Of a DNA stretch of 64,000 nucleotides, positions 30,370 through 41,464 are shown piece by piece. Origin of the DNA: Mycosarcoma maydis. Lineage: Eukaryota; Basidiomycota; Ustilaginomycetes; Ustilaginales. Under the pieces are notes generated by a model. It saw nothing but the letters and a program-made list of their open reading frames with translations, did not search any database and was not told the DNA's origin. The stretch is taken from positions 434,001 to 498,000 of the forward strand of contig NC_026490.1 in the NCBI RefSeq assembly GCF_000328475.2. The letters are read 5' to 3'. The translations under genes were made by a program, and so were the position numbers. How positions within the stretch are numbered: the first letter of the stretch is position 1; every line of letters starts with the position of its first letter.

Positions 30370-30452
30370 GCACACGCTTCCGCTGTTCAAGCCACACGTG
30401 ATGGCTGCCCTGCCTCGTTGTCTTGTCACCATCATCTTGTTTGCTCTTTGAC

Positions 30453-32285
30453 ATGGTCCGAATCATGAAGAGCCTTGGTTTTCTATCTTGCCTCGCGGCG
30501 CTGCTTAGTAGCAATGTGACGGCTGCTGCTAGGATCGATTCTGCGAACCGGCAGATCAAGATGGCTGTCGGTGCTCGTACCAACGGTAGCTGGGATTCGG
30601 CTCCAGCGCCAGCTCCGGCTCCGGCTCGACCTGGAAGCTATCTCGAGACACAGGACGGTTACGCGGCTTCCACGAGCACTGCTACTGGATCGAGCGCTCA
30701 GGCTCAGATCGATGGCGTGCTCACTACGTCTTCTGGAATCGGAGGGCCTGCTCGTATCGAGCTGCCCCTGGACGCTATCTCGTCGGCGGCATTTGGTTCG
30801 GCCGATGTAGAGCAGATAATCGCATCCGCAAATGGCGAGTTTACCGTGCTCTCGCATCGAGACTTTCCGTCGGTGTCGGTGCGCATCAAGCAGCTCTACT
30901 CTCCTCGGCCCGCATCACAGCTCAGGGAGCACGAGGTTGACCCAGACGCGTTTTGCGACCCCACCGTCACGTCTTGGTCTGGCTACATTGATACCGCTTA
31001 CGGTGGTAAGAGTCTGTGGTTCTACTTTTTCGAGTCACGCTCCAACCCTGCCAAGGACCCGGTGATCCTGTGGACCAATGGCGGACCTGGTTGCTCTTCT
31101 TCTCTGGGACTGTTTATGGAGCTGGGCCCGTGTCGTGTACCCGAACGCGGGGGCAAACTCACGCCCGGTCCACCGATCAACGGTACCAAGTGGCATGCAC
31201 AGTCGTGGACCAACCGCGCCAACGTTTTCTTCATCGACCAGCCCGTCGGCGTTGGCTACTCGTACTCCAAGACCGATCAGAAGGTGTACACGACCGAGGA
31301 AGCTGCCAAGGATGTCTATGCATTCCTGCGCGTCTTCTTCTCTGCGTTTGATCGCTTCAAGAAAAATGAGTTCTACATGGCGGGAGAATCGTACGGCGGT
31401 CGATACATCCCCATTTTTGCGTCCGAGGTGGCGGACCGGAACCACGATGTGGAGCGCAAGGCACTCAAGGCGGGCAAGCAGGTCGATCACGATCAGCTGA
31501 TCAACCTCAAGGGAGTTCTCATCGGCAACGGACTTACGGATGTCAGCAAGCAGATTTCGGGCTACTATGACATGACGTGTACACGTCGCGGAGGTGTCGA
31601 GCCGATCTTGAGCATCGAGACGTGCAAACGCATGCACACGTACGTGCCTGTATGCCGCGAACAACTTGGCAAGCACTGCGTCGAGTCGTACAACCCGGAT
31701 CTGTGCGACCTCTGGCTGGCAAAGTGCTCGGACGAGATCGAAGCGCCTTACTTTTACACTGGGCAGAACCCGTACAACATCAAGGACGATTGCAAGTCGG
31801 GGCTGGAACCGAATCTGTGCTACGACGTGACCGACGACATCCGAAAGTACCTGGACCGCGACGATGTTCGCGAGCTAGTCGGGGCTGCTTCCAAGGATCA
31901 GATCGGCAAGTTTGCGAGTTGCAACAATGATGTCGCCAGTGGATTCTCGAGGATGCTCGATATGGCGCACGACAACGGCTTTAACGTGGCAGGCTTGTTG
32001 GAGAGGGGCATCAAGGCATTGGTGTACGTGGGTACTTTGGATTGGATCTGCAACTTTAATGGCAACTTTGAATGGGTCAAGACGTTGGACTGGAGCGGCA
32101 GCCAGAGCTTTAGCGAGGCCAAGAATTACGAATGGGTCGTCGACGGCGAAAAGGCAGGTAGAACGCAGAGTGGAGGTGGACTCACTTGGGTCACTGTATA
32201 CGAAGCAGGTCACATGGTGCCGTACGACCAACCTGATGCTGCACTTGCTATGCTCAACCGCTGGATCGACGGCCAGGATCTTTGA
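30453..32285 (+). CDS. serine carboxypeptidase (peptidase S10, CPY/Kex1 type)
   Basis: 610 residues from ATG 30453 (MVRIMKSLGFLSCLAALLSS), an N-terminal signal peptide; a second ATG four codons later would also serve. The S10 fold is clear: SGYIDTAYGGKSLWFYFFES, LWTNGGPGCSSSLGLFMELGPC, the catalytic Ser313 in GESYGGRYIP, Asp530 in GTLDWICNFNG and His587 in AGHMVPYDQP. Residues ~45-100 are Pro/Ala/Ser-rich and may be linker or propeptide. Family members cleave single residues from peptide C-termini in the vacuole or secretory pathway. No C-terminal transmembrane helix is present, so it is soluble and closer to CPY than Kex1. The Cys-rich central insert is typical of the fold. Confidence 0.95.
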   Translation: MVRIMKSLGFLSCLAALLSSNVTAAARIDSANRQIKMAVGARTNGSWDSAPAPAPAPARPGSYLETQDGYAASTSTATGSSAQAQIDGVLTTSSGIGGPARIELPLDAISSAAFGSADVEQIIASANGEFTVLSHRDFPSVSVRIKQLYSPRPASQLREHEVDPDAFCDPTVTSWSGYIDTAYGGKSLWFYFFESRSNPAKDPVILWTNGGPGCSSSLGLFMELGPCRVPERGGKLTPGPPINGTKWHAQSWTNRANVFFIDQPVGVGYSYSKTDQKVYTTEEAAKDVYAFLRVFFSAFDRFKKNEFYMAGESYGGRYIPIFASEVADRNHDVERKALKAGKQVDHDQLINLKGVLIGNGLTDVSKQISGYYDMTCTRRGGVEPILSIETCKRMHTYVPVCREQLGKHCVESYNPDLCDLWLAKCSDEIEAPYFYTGQNPYNIKDDCKSGLEPNLCYDVTDDIRKYLDRDDVRELVGAASKDQIGKFASCNNDVASGFSRMLDMAHDNGFNVAGLLERGIKALVYVGTLDWICNFNGNFEWVKTLDWSGSQSFSEAKNYEWVVDGEKAGRTQSGGGLTWVTVYEAGHMVPYDQPDAALAMLNRWIDGQDL

Positions 32286-33088
32286 GGTGCTTTTTCTCTC
32301 ACATCCGCTATATCATTCCGATCGTTTCCAGGGCTCACCGTGCGCGCATCGCAATCGCAATCGCAATGGCAATCGCACTATTGAAACTCGCGCGCGTGAT
32401 GCTTTATGCAACGCACCATCTCGAGATGAGGTTGAGCTTTGTTCTCCATGCAAGGTTCAGGACATGACTGAAACAGGAGGTGGAAAGTTGGGCGGACGTC
32501 GCAAGGGGCAAATGTGACTGAATTGGGTACTGCGGCGATGAGGAGTGAAACCAGTGAAGGACTGCACGTGCACCAGCATGTTTCGTCATTGTCATTGTCA
32601 TCGTGCTTGTGGCGGTGCGCAAGAAACCGAGCGTTGAGCGTAGCGCATAATGGTGAAAGGCGACATTGCAAATGAGTGTGAGCTTGATCGAGGCAAGAGC
32701 GAGGACGGAGCAAGCGTGACGTTATAGCGCAGATGCTGGTAGAGACGATAGCAAGCAACATCGAGCTTCCGCGGTATGACGCGTACCTTTCGTGAGCGAC
32801 GTGCGACACTCGGGACAGGTGTCACGAGCGATTGCTCAAATAAGTTACAACTTAGGGTTACATTTGTGATTGTGGCATGCTGCTGCGAAGCATATGACTC
32901 GCAAATGCCGTTGCAACATAGAAACATGGCGTCCGCGTGATCCTCGGCCATTTCGTGCTCAAGCAAGCTGAAACAGATACAGCTGCGAACGGAAGCTCGT
33001 GGATAACTTGTTAGAAAATACCTACGAAAATGAGCCAAGTAAAGGCACTGCCGAGCTGTCTGTGTCTCGTGTCTCGCAAAGAATTCCA

Positions 33089-33109
33089 GCGTCAAGCGTC
33101 AAGCGTCAA
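33089..33109. repeat. heptamer repeat GCGTCAA x3
   Basis: Three exact copies in the gene-poor stretch. Confidence 0.9.
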
Positions 33110-33947
33110 GCGGCCAGGTCAGCCGAGGTCGGGTTCGATCGGCTAAAAGTTGATTATTGACAAGATCGGTTGAAACTTGTGTCTGTCCGCTGAGCGGACG
33201 CAACAAGATTTGAATCTGCGCGAGCATTCGAGATTTTGGCTCGTGCATGGTGGATGGATGCGCGACGCTTTGCAGGCAGCGGTGTTTGGTAGAGCGTGCA
33301 CTCGAAATCGCGCGATGCTGTTGCTAAGGTCAAGAGACGAAACAGATGGATCGACAATCACGTATCACGAGCACGAATGCATCAACAAGCCAAGGCGCGC
33401 TGGAGGACACGCGGTGGGGGTTGGGCGTGGACATGTGGGATACAAAGAGGCTGTGCGGACGTGCACGACGAGGCAAAGCAAGAACGACGAAAAGAAGCGT
33501 GAAGCGCCGCAAGCGAGCGAGCGAGATTCGTGATTCGTGGTTGACAGCACACACGATTCCAAGCGTTTCTGAGTTTGTGAGGTGGCTCGATTTATCCGCG
33601 GTAGGTTGGCACGAATCGCGAATCGCGAATGCACGGCAAAAGTAAGCCAGTATTACGAAACACTGACGATTCGTGATGGTGAATCGTGGCTGGTGTCACT
33701 GAAACAAAGCTACTGGCAATCACGATTGTCGATTGTCAATGTGACCTTGCACGTTGCTGCTAGAGCTGACCATGTTGACCCTCGTGCGCCGCGCCCTTAC
33801 ACTCATGACTCGGGACTGCAAACTGGACAGGGAATCGGGATTCATTCACGATTTCACGATCCACAATTCTTGAATTCGTGATTCACGGTTGTCGCCACCC
33901 GTAACCGCCAGCTCGGCGTTTCGATCAGGTAAAATCGCAATTCAATT

Positions 33948-33996
33948 GTGAATCGTGAATCGTGAATCGTGAATTGTGAATTGTGAATCGTGAATT
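33948..33996. repeat. heptamer repeat GTGAATC/GTGAATT x7
   Basis: Seven units with only the last base alternating C/T. It is the reverse-complement family of ATTCACG. Confidence 0.93.
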
Positions 33997-36074
33997 ACTG
34001 CATCAACCAACAATCGTGAATTCCTGCTCCGCCTTCGGGGTTTTCAGAAAACAAATATTTACTACTTGTCGCTGTAAACCGCACACTGCACACTACTGCA
34101 CACTCGGATCTCAGCCTTGGGAGAGGTGGCGCACCAAACAAGCCACTCGTCCCTCGGTGTTCACTTTTGCGAGTTGATGGCTCGCTCAATGCGGCTCTTG
34201 TCTCGGGTTGGTGCAGCTTTCCACGTAGTGCTCTTTGCACTGTCCGACCATGGCAGCCAAGCAACGAGAGCGCTCAGAGATGACTCCATCAGTGACATGA
34301 CTTGAATCTGGATGCTCGCCGCCCAGTCCGACACCGAGCTGGCCGACTTTTTCGTGCACTGTACTGTACGCCGGACAACGTGTGACAATCGTGAATATGT
34401 CATCAGATTCAATCATCGATCCGCACATGGTGACCGAATCACGAATCGTGAATTCATTCGTGATTTCCACGTGCGCTTCCAGCTTCGATTTGGCATAGCG
34501 TGGGAAGCTAAGGCGCCGTACCATCTCCGCGCCATGGCGTGAGCCGTGAGAACTGAGACGGCTGTACTTCTGCCCAAGCTTTTGCAGTTTCCGATTTTTT
34601 TTATAAAATAAAAGAGAACAATCAGAATGGAGCCGCTGGGAAAGGAACCGAATCAGTCAATTTCATGTTTGTTCCTGAATCCAAATCACGAATGCATCAA
34701 CGAGGAGTTTTACGAGGACACGAGCGTGTCGCCATTCTGACACTTTCGACTCGTGACTGACGCTAAATTGGACACTCTGTGCACGATCAATCGGATCGGT
34801 GGGGTTAATTGATTCATAGTAAGGCCTGGCGAGAACGAGCGGTGGGCACACGACAGTCGAGGCAGCATACGCTCTATACAGCTGTAGGACGAGCACAACA
34901 GGCGAGAGCGAATGTGCTGGATGGACGACGAATGCCAGACCGAGCCAAGCTTGGCCAGCAACACTCAAGCAGCAGGCACACAAATCACCAATCGTGTGCA
35001 TGTGCAGAGAGAGCATGGCGTTTACATGTCCGACGTGCTCTCCGATGCTGCGGTGTTGCTCTGCGCACATTCGTGATTGAGTCGATCTGGCAAAGCGCCA
35101 CAAGATTCACATTCACGATTTCTGGTCTCAGCTTAGAAAAACTCACTGCGGACGCCATCTAGCTCCGCAAGCATAGCCGCCGAACAGCGTTCTACAATCG
35201 GTGCTTGGCCCACTCCCGCCTCCCGCTCGAGTCGGATCATCTACATACACTTGTAGACGTATGCATTACCCGCTTCTTCGAAAGCGCAGGCGAGAGTGCT
35301 TGCTTCTGCAGTGCAAGCTTTAATCCGTTTGTCGCTCATCGGCTCGCACAAGCGAGCTGCCAGCAAGAGCTGGTATTCAGACTCCATCTCGGCTTGCAAC
35401 CGTTTCCTTTCGGTTTCATCCGCTCTACACTTTCGCCACCCTCTCTCCGACTTGCCTGCATCTGGTCTTGTCGTCCGTTCCGTGTTGCTCGTGAGAAGCT
35501 CCCTTCTGCCAAGCAACGTCTGCGCCAGCACGATCCTGTCTCTGCGTACGCTAGCCGGCTCGTCTCTTCAGCAAACGCTGCCACATCCCATTCGTTGTCG
35601 TTGCGCTTCCGACGGGCTCTCAGTGTCTCCTGTCTGTTTGAGGCGCCGCCACAACGAATCAGCGTTAGCCGCGTTCCAGCTCGTTGGCGCTTCGGCTGCC
35701 AACAAGATCGTCAGCACTGGCAATCGCGAATCACTAATCGCTCCTCACACCTGTGCTCCCTTGGACTCCGATAGGCGTGATTGGCGCTTGCGTAGGTCGC
35801 GCTCCCGCCACAGCGCCTGTACGAGATCACCAAACATCGAGAGACACCAGTTGGACTGGCAGCGTACAGTCTGGCTACTACATGTGCACCAGCTTGGTCG
35901 AGTATCAGATGCACGTGTAGCCGGCTGGCGAATTCTGGTCTCTTGTCGTCCTCATCATCTGCGTCGCTTTTCATTGGCGTCTCATCGTACGGCGGATTGC
36001 CAACGCTGTTGATCAGGATCCTGACTTGTCCTCGGTTCGTGGCAAGACAGCGCTCAGCATCCAGCGCTTGGAAA

Positions 36075-38489
36075 ATGCCTTTGTCACCGATCGCCCAAAC
36101 AGCCATGTTCACGAGCACGCGCAGACGCACATCGTTGGTGCACGCAGAAGATCGTGATAGCCTCGGCCCGCACTCGCCCAATACTGGCTCGCACTCTGCG
36201 CTGCACGCTTCCACGTCGGGTTTGTGCATCAATCCGTTTGGACGCACATCGATCAGCGTCGATCGCGATCGCGGCGCGGGAGACGACCACTACGTTGCAA
36301 CCGATTCTCTGTCTGGTTCGCGTCGTCGCTCGGCTGCCACCATCATCTCGACGTTGCTGCATCTGCCCAACAAGGACGCAGGCTGGAATCACGACGGCTA
36401 TAGCTCGGAAGATGCGGCTTCGTCTACTGGAAGCAACAGGCTGCCACTACAACAGCCGTCGACACCCACCATGTCGTCATCACAACCGCAACCTAGGAGA
36501 CCATCAGCCTTCTTGCGAGCGTGGAAAATTCGTCGCACTAGCCACTCGACCCAATCACCACTTGCACCGCAACAGTCGCATTTGGTCTCGTCTCCGACTT
36601 GCTCCGCTTCGGCATGCGCCACTGGCAGGCGCAAAAGCTCGGCACTCACCAGAGTACTCACTCCGTCGGCTTTCAGAACCAACGCTTCTCCCAGAGTCGA
36701 CCAACATGCACGCGTTTCCACCTTGTCAGACGACCACAGTGGTCGGCGTCGCAGTCTGAGCATTGTTTGTCGAGGCGAGCGTGATTCTGATGATCTCGAT
36801 CCGGTCGATCGCATCGCGTGCGTTGCATCTAGTAGCGGGGCACCAGACCGACTAGGTACAGCTAGTGCAGTAACGGCTGCTATGGCTATCAGAGATTCAT
36901 GGCTGTATTCATCCGAGCGTGCATACGGAAGCGCTTCTACCATCACCACTTGGTCGGCACAGTCGAATGGCGTCTCGATCAACTCGCAATCCAGCGTCGG
37001 CTGCAAGAGCCTATCAGCCCCTTGGATTACAGCTGTAGGCTTGGACGTGGAAGATGCGCAGATCCAGTTGGAGCATCAGAAGCAACGACTCAGGAATCTA
37101 CGTCAACAATGCGCTAGCGGAGCCAAGTGGCGTAGTCATTCGGCTGGCGTCAGCGTGGTTTCCCTGTCGTTGACCGAGGAGATCGCACTGTACACGAGCG
37201 ACGTACACACCGTAGAGACCAACACGCGTCCAGCCAGGACCACGACGGGTGCCACAAGCAGTGCGGACGACGCGTGCATGGCCAGATCCCACTCGGTCGC
37301 CACAATAGCTGGTAGGCAAGCTAACAAGAACCGCCATGTTCCGGATCCGGAAGCGCAGGAATTTGCGTGCAGTTCAAGTTTGCCAGACCGGCGTGACACT
37401 GTTCAGCGCATCGCGAGGGGGACGAGCGTGGGGGCTGCAGAGGCGAGATTGGCGGCTCAGTCAGCTGCGCCGGCGGTGACGATCGCCGACGCGTTTAGCA
37501 GGTTCAACTTGGCATCTCAGCAAGGGATCGACGACATGCAGAGGCGGATCGAGAGGCAGAGGGTGGAAAGTGGGTCGTTGGATCCAGTGTTTTCTCGACT
37601 GGCTGCACGCTCGCCGTCGTTGCACACGCCGACTTCAGAGGCGGCAGCTTCGGACGGACACGGCGCTCGTCTATCGAGCGATGCAACCCGCATTCAGTGG
37701 CAGACACCCCAGTGGAATTCAGCGTCGCCGTTCCGTCCAGACGCACCAACGTTGTTCTCTGCATCCTCGACCTCGCAGCCTCATCCTTCTGTAGCAGCAA
37801 GTGCATCCTACTACTCGACGCACGACCAATCGCCCACTTCGTCCGACTTCCCACCAGCTGCTACGAGCGTGGTTGGAACGGTCGTCGCTATCAATAACGA
37901 GCCATTCCAACGCCGAGCCACGACGTACTACGACGCAAGCGCTCTGCCTGCCGTCGAGCAAGTGCGCGTCTCGTCGATCGCACAAGTGGCGCACACGACG
38001 AGCGATGCGATCGCGCCTCGATCGCCCACAGCGTCGTTGGAAATGCGCACTGGTCGACGTTGCTCGTTCTCGCTGCCACGCTCACCGCCGGGGTACGAGC
38101 ACATGATCACACATGCTTGCGTCAGCGCCGCTGCCCCTGCTGCTGTTGGATCGAATGATGACGAAGAGTTGGCTTGCTCGCACGCCCCGACACCGAGACT
38201 CATGTCGCTCGAAAACGATGCCGTATCGCCGCTCTCGTCGAATTTCGAGCCGGAAACGCCTAGCGTCAGCGCGATCTTCCCAGCAAGCATCAGTGGCGAC
38301 GTCGAGAAACTGAGCTACTCAGCCTCCAGTCACAGTGGATTGCAAAATCACATGGATGGCCTGGACGATTTACACGCGCAGTTCTGCTCGGCGCTGCTCC
38401 TCGATCTCGGTAATGGAACCACGATCCCATTGAGCCCCAGCCCAGGCACAGATCCCAGACAGGATCCCTTCGCTTTGCTCGCTCACTGA
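36075..38489 (+). CDS. large disordered hypothetical protein
   Basis: 804 residues from ATG 36075 (MPLSPIAQTAMFTSTRRRTS); ATG 36105 is an alternative. The protein is Ser/Ala/Thr-rich, with arginine-rich patches (RRPSAFLRAWKIRRTS near 150) and a short predicted helical segment (DVEDAQIQLEHQKQRLRNLRQ). A second segment is DAFSRFNLASQQGIDDMQRRIERQR. No enzyme domain, signal peptide or membrane helix is seen. The composition resembles fungal regulatory or scaffold proteins, but no function can be assigned. The frame is open for 44 codons upstream without an ATG, so an upstream exon is possible. Confidence 0.65.
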   Translation: MPLSPIAQTAMFTSTRRRTSLVHAEDRDSLGPHSPNTGSHSALHASTSGLCINPFGRTSISVDRDRGAGDDHYVATDSLSGSRRRSAATIISTLLHLPNKDAGWNHDGYSSEDAASSTGSNRLPLQQPSTPTMSSSQPQPRRPSAFLRAWKIRRTSHSTQSPLAPQQSHLVSSPTCSASACATGRRKSSALTRVLTPSAFRTNASPRVDQHARVSTLSDDHSGRRRSLSIVCRGERDSDDLDPVDRIACVASSSGAPDRLGTASAVTAAMAIRDSWLYSSERAYGSASTITTWSAQSNGVSINSQSSVGCKSLSAPWITAVGLDVEDAQIQLEHQKQRLRNLRQQCASGAKWRSHSAGVSVVSLSLTEEIALYTSDVHTVETNTRPARTTTGATSSADDACMARSHSVATIAGRQANKNRHVPDPEAQEFACSSSLPDRRDTVQRIARGTSVGAAEARLAAQSAAPAVTIADAFSRFNLASQQGIDDMQRRIERQRVESGSLDPVFSRLAARSPSLHTPTSEAAASDGHGARLSSDATRIQWQTPQWNSASPFRPDAPTLFSASSTSQPHPSVAASASYYSTHDQSPTSSDFPPAATSVVGTVVAINNEPFQRRATTYYDASALPAVEQVRVSSIAQVAHTTSDAIAPRSPTASLEMRTGRRCSFSLPRSPPGYEHMITHACVSAAAPAAVGSNDDEELACSHAPTPRLMSLENDAVSPLSSNFEPETPSVSAIFPASISGDVEKLSYSASSHSGLQNHMDGLDDLHAQFCSALLLDLGNGTTIPLSPSPGTDPRQDPFALLAH

Positions 38490-38795
38490 CCATCCCACAC
38501 TCTGCTTCACACGCTCTGCCCAACATCCCGCATAAGTAGACCGATGCACCCTCTGGTGCTCTGGTGCTCTCGTTCTCCAACTCGTCATCGCCGAGCTGCG
38601 TTTCCAATGTCCGACATCTACCGCACCGCGTCACAGAGCTCGAATCGCGAATCGTTGTCGAAATCGCATTGCAACGCAGCGCTACGTTGCACTTGCCACC
38701 TTCTCGTTTGCACACATGGCCATTGATTCACGATTGTCGAGCGATTCACGTCGTGATTGCATTGTGCCGCGCATGCGCCATGTACGGATGCGAAA
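38490..38795. other. convergent 3' intergenic region
   Basis: 306 bp between two convergent stop codons. It contains a CACGATTG/TTCACG motif and nothing else recognisable. Confidence 0.5.
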
Positions 38796-40433
38796 TTACT
38801 GAAAATTCGCCTGCACCATCAAGCTAGTCAAGTCGGCGCCGAGGTTGGACTGGTCGAAAAAGTCGAGGGCAAACACATTCATCAAGCCAGCCCTATTTCG
38901 TGTGGTGGACGATAATCTTGTAGCGACAAGATCGACGAGCCGGGCGTTGACGCCGATTGTGTTGAAGCACGCGGGTGCACTGGCGTTTGCCTGATCGCCC
39001 GTGCCCTTTGCGACGTACGGAGGCAGGGCGAACGGGAACGACGAGCCGTTAGTGAAGTTGAGTCCGAGCACTCCAGGGTCGCTGCCGCATTGGTTGATAA
39101 GAGCCGTGATCAGCGAGACTTTCTGTGCGATCGCCGAGAGCCAAGAGATGTTGTACCAGTCCTGAGTGTAGACGCTCGAGTTATCCGGTAACGTGTAATG
39201 GAAAGGCGTTGTCGACGAATCCGGCCAGATCGGAGGATGCAATCCACCCGGTTGCGAGTCCGACGTGCCAAAGCGCGAGATGAGCACGATCTTGCCTCGA
39301 ACATCCCCCAGTGTAGGCATGCCTGTGCCGAGGTACCATCGAGTTCGGTTTTGGTTAATGTAGCTAAACGTAGCCTCGAGGAATCCGGCCATGTTGTTCT
39401 CCTGTTTCACTGACATGAGCACCGTCTCTCCTGGGTTGCAAGAGAGGAACGTGTAGACCTGTGCGAGGATAGCCGAGAATTCCATCTTCTGATCCGTCAC
39501 TCCGTGGTAGGCGTACAACAGTTGGTTGCCCGGTGTACCTTTGAGCGCAAGCCGGATGTCGAGGAAACGGATCCCGCGCGAGAGCTGCACAGCAATGGAC
39601 GACGTCGACTCCTGACATGCCGAGATCGGCCAGCCGTATAGAGCACATGATTCGTGCGTGCCAGGGATGCAGAACGACGAGATCGGGTCCGAGGAAGGGA
39701 GCGACGACATCCACGTCTTGAGATCGCGTTGAGGCAGCACGAGGATGTGCACCGTGTTTGTCGTGGCATCCGTCGACTCGAGTGCGATCAAACTGGCTTG
39801 GCAACACGCCGCAGATGAGTATTTCGAACCCTCTGCGCCGAGATTTGCAGACTTGGTCGAGCTGACGCCGGTAGTGAGTGTGAGGGGCAAAGGCTTCCAT
39901 ACGCGTCTTGCTGCTTGGGCACTTGCTGTTACAAGAGCGGCTGGCGCAGGAGCAGACAAGCTGGCACTATACCCGCCAACACCAGCCGTCTTTGACCTTG
40001 GATTGAGCGTCAGTGCGACAGTGTATCCAGACGTAGCAGCCGCTGTGAACGGCTGGATGCGTACAGCAGGCACGTCGACGTCCCGGCCTGCTGGAATGCG
40101 AACGGGCGTATTCCTCACGCCAAATACACCGCGTGCGCCCACTCCAGTGACAGCTGCAGCGCCGAAGCCTGCTTCGCCTGCGCCCAGCACGGGCGAGGTG
40201 GGCAGACTGGAAGAAGCAAGCCGTTGTGTGACGCCATTGCCAGTGTGAAGCGCTCCAAACACGGAGAGGGCGAGCAGCTCGGTGGCAGTGCGATTGTGGA
40301 TGCGCAATGAAACAGAGTCGTGACCGCTATCGGCAGCGTCGACGCTAGGAGCGGCTGGTACAGGTGGCGCGCTAACGCGCTTTTCGCTGACAGAGTCTTG
40401 CTTGTCTTTGTGCCGGAAGCTGGGAAGCCTCAT
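38796..40433 (-). CDS. PI-PLC X-domain phosphodiesterase-like protein
   Basis: 545 residues from ATG 40431-40433 (MRLPSFRHKDKQDSVSEKR). The C-terminal half is a PI-PLC X barrel of the bacterial/PLCXD type: SSFCIPGTHESCALYG with catalytic-position His260, RGIRFLDIRLAL, AYHGVTDQ with His310, and NPGETVLMSVKQE. Both expected catalytic histidines are present. There is no Y, C2, PH or EF-hand domain. The N-terminal ~240 residues are Ala/Gly/Val/Thr-rich with beta character and are not recognised. No signal peptide is evident, so it is probably intracellular. Related fungal proteins cleave phosphatidylinositol or GPI; the substrate here is not known. Confidence 0.85.
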   Translation of the reverse strand: MRLPSFRHKDKQDSVSEKRVSAPPVPAAPSVDAADSGHDSVSLRIHNRTATELLALSVFGALHTGNGVTQRLASSSLPTSPVLGAGEAGFGAAAVTGVGARGVFGVRNTPVRIPAGRDVDVPAVRIQPFTAAATSGYTVALTLNPRSKTAGVGGYSASLSAPAPAALVTASAQAARRVWKPLPLTLTTGVSSTKSANLGAEGSKYSSAACCQASLIALESTDATTNTVHILVLPQRDLKTWMSSLPSSDPISSFCIPGTHESCALYGWPISACQESTSSIAVQLSRGIRFLDIRLALKGTPGNQLLYAYHGVTDQKMEFSAILAQVYTFLSCNPGETVLMSVKQENNMAGFLEATFSYINQNRTRWYLGTGMPTLGDVRGKIVLISRFGTSDSQPGGLHPPIWPDSSTTPFHYTLPDNSSVYTQDWYNISWLSAIAQKVSLITALINQCGSDPGVLGLNFTNGSSFPFALPPYVAKGTGDQANASAPACFNTIGVNARLVDLVATRLSSTTRNRAGLMNVFALDFFDQSNLGADLTSLMVQANFQ

Positions 40434-41464
40434 GTCTTTTGTCAATAGTTGGATGTCGTAGATGAGCCGAGTCGGTAATGTGCAAGCCAACGAATGTAGA
40501 CACTGGTTCTATTGGATCCTGCGTCAAAGCAAGCGGAGAAGGGATAGGATGGAGGAAGAAACACACGATCGCGATCGCAAGCGCATCTAGTCAGAGCCAA
40601 TCACCAATCGTGAATCACTCGTGAATATAGATCAAGCCAGACAGCCGAGCAAGGGAGCTTCGAACAGGGTTCAGGCCAACTAGCCACGAGCGCAACAGGT
40701 CTTGAAAGAGAGCATAGAAGTCTAGGCTCCGAATCACGCACGTATGCTCGGCAGAGGCTTGCAAAAAGAGCAAGCTGCACCTCACCGAGACCAACACAAA
40801 CATGCCTGCATCGTGCATTGCGCTTTGCAACTCGCTTAACCGCAGGAACACCGTATAGCGCTTCGCAGTTGCGCTTGCCCAGCTTGAAGCAGTTTGGCTT
40901 GCTCAGAGCTCAAGTCAGTCTTGACATTGTGCTCATGATGAGCCTACTGTGTAGGCATAGCGAAGCAGAAGGATCATATGACGTCAGATAGGGGCCGCCA
41001 ACAGCAAGTTTGAGCATATGTGTTGTCAGACTGGTACAAGCCGTCAGTTGGCGAGGAGGCCAGAATCACAGAATCGTGAATATCGTGTAGTTATGTATGC
41101 TGCTCAACTCGGCACTCACGACTTGTTCACGAGGTTCGCTTCGGTGCGACGTTGGGCAGACGCCACCTAAAATGGAAAAAAAAAAGATTAAACCAAGAAT
41201 AAACCAAGAATAAACAAACATTCACGATTACGAACAAGTTACGTTAACTTAAGTTAATATTCATTTTGGTTGGACTTAACGCGCGGCGCGTCTCTCTCAC
41301 CTCACCCAATAAAGAGCAAAAGGCTCGGATCTCGGATTTGAGTACTCGAGCAAAAGATCAGCTCGGACCTCGGTGTGGTTGTCTGCATCTACTCTGTCCT
41401 CGAACGTCGACATGGTACGTTGTTTGATTCGCGATCGACCCATTGTCAAAGTCACGCAAGCACA
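40434..41464. promoter_or_regulatory. divergent region, PI-PLC-like / IES6
   Basis: About 1 kb with no gene. It contains a GTTACGTTAACTTAAGTTAA element (41238-41257) about 210 bp before the IES6 ATG, and an A/T-rich patch at 41169-41215. Confidence 0.5.
41236..41260. promoter_or_regulatory. palindromic TTAACTTAAGTTAA element
   Basis: A 14-bp perfect palindrome (TTAACTTAAGTTAA) extended by GTTACG, upstream of IES6. It belongs to the recurrent TTAAGTTA-like set. Confidence 0.45.

Larger units (their letters stand above)
29868..30452. promoter_or_regulatory. divergent promoter region, PRCC-like / carboxypeptidase
   Basis: Holds GAAGCAC x7, an AGTTAACTT element (30250-30258) about 195 bp before the carboxypeptidase ATG, and a CAG x9 run. 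Confidence 0.5.
32286..36074. other. 3.8-kb stretch without a recognisable gene
   Basis: Many short open frames on both strands, none with family-like sequence. It carries GCGTCAA x3, GTGAATC/T x7 and scattered CACGATTC/CGTGAATC motifs. The last kb before 36075 is CT-rich and open in two plus frames, and may be the leader of the next gene or hold unrecognised exons. Confidence 0.5.

Noticed and set aside
32840..32862. TTAGGG near 32852 as an interstitial telomere repeat
   Set aside because: A single copy only; expected by chance.
33105..33240. tRNA-like GGTTCGATC (33131) and TTTGAATC (33212) box B resemblance
   Set aside because: No matching acceptor, D or anticodon stems could be folded around either site.
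35205..36012. Two plus-strand frames (189 and 238 codons) upstream of the disordered orphan
   Set aside because: CT-rich leader-like DNA, no family similarity; possible unrecognised 5' exons but not supportable.
35711..36247. 178-codon minus-strand frame overlapping the start of the disordered orphan
   Set aside because: Has some protein-like stretches but no recognised motif, and conflicts with the long plus-strand frame.
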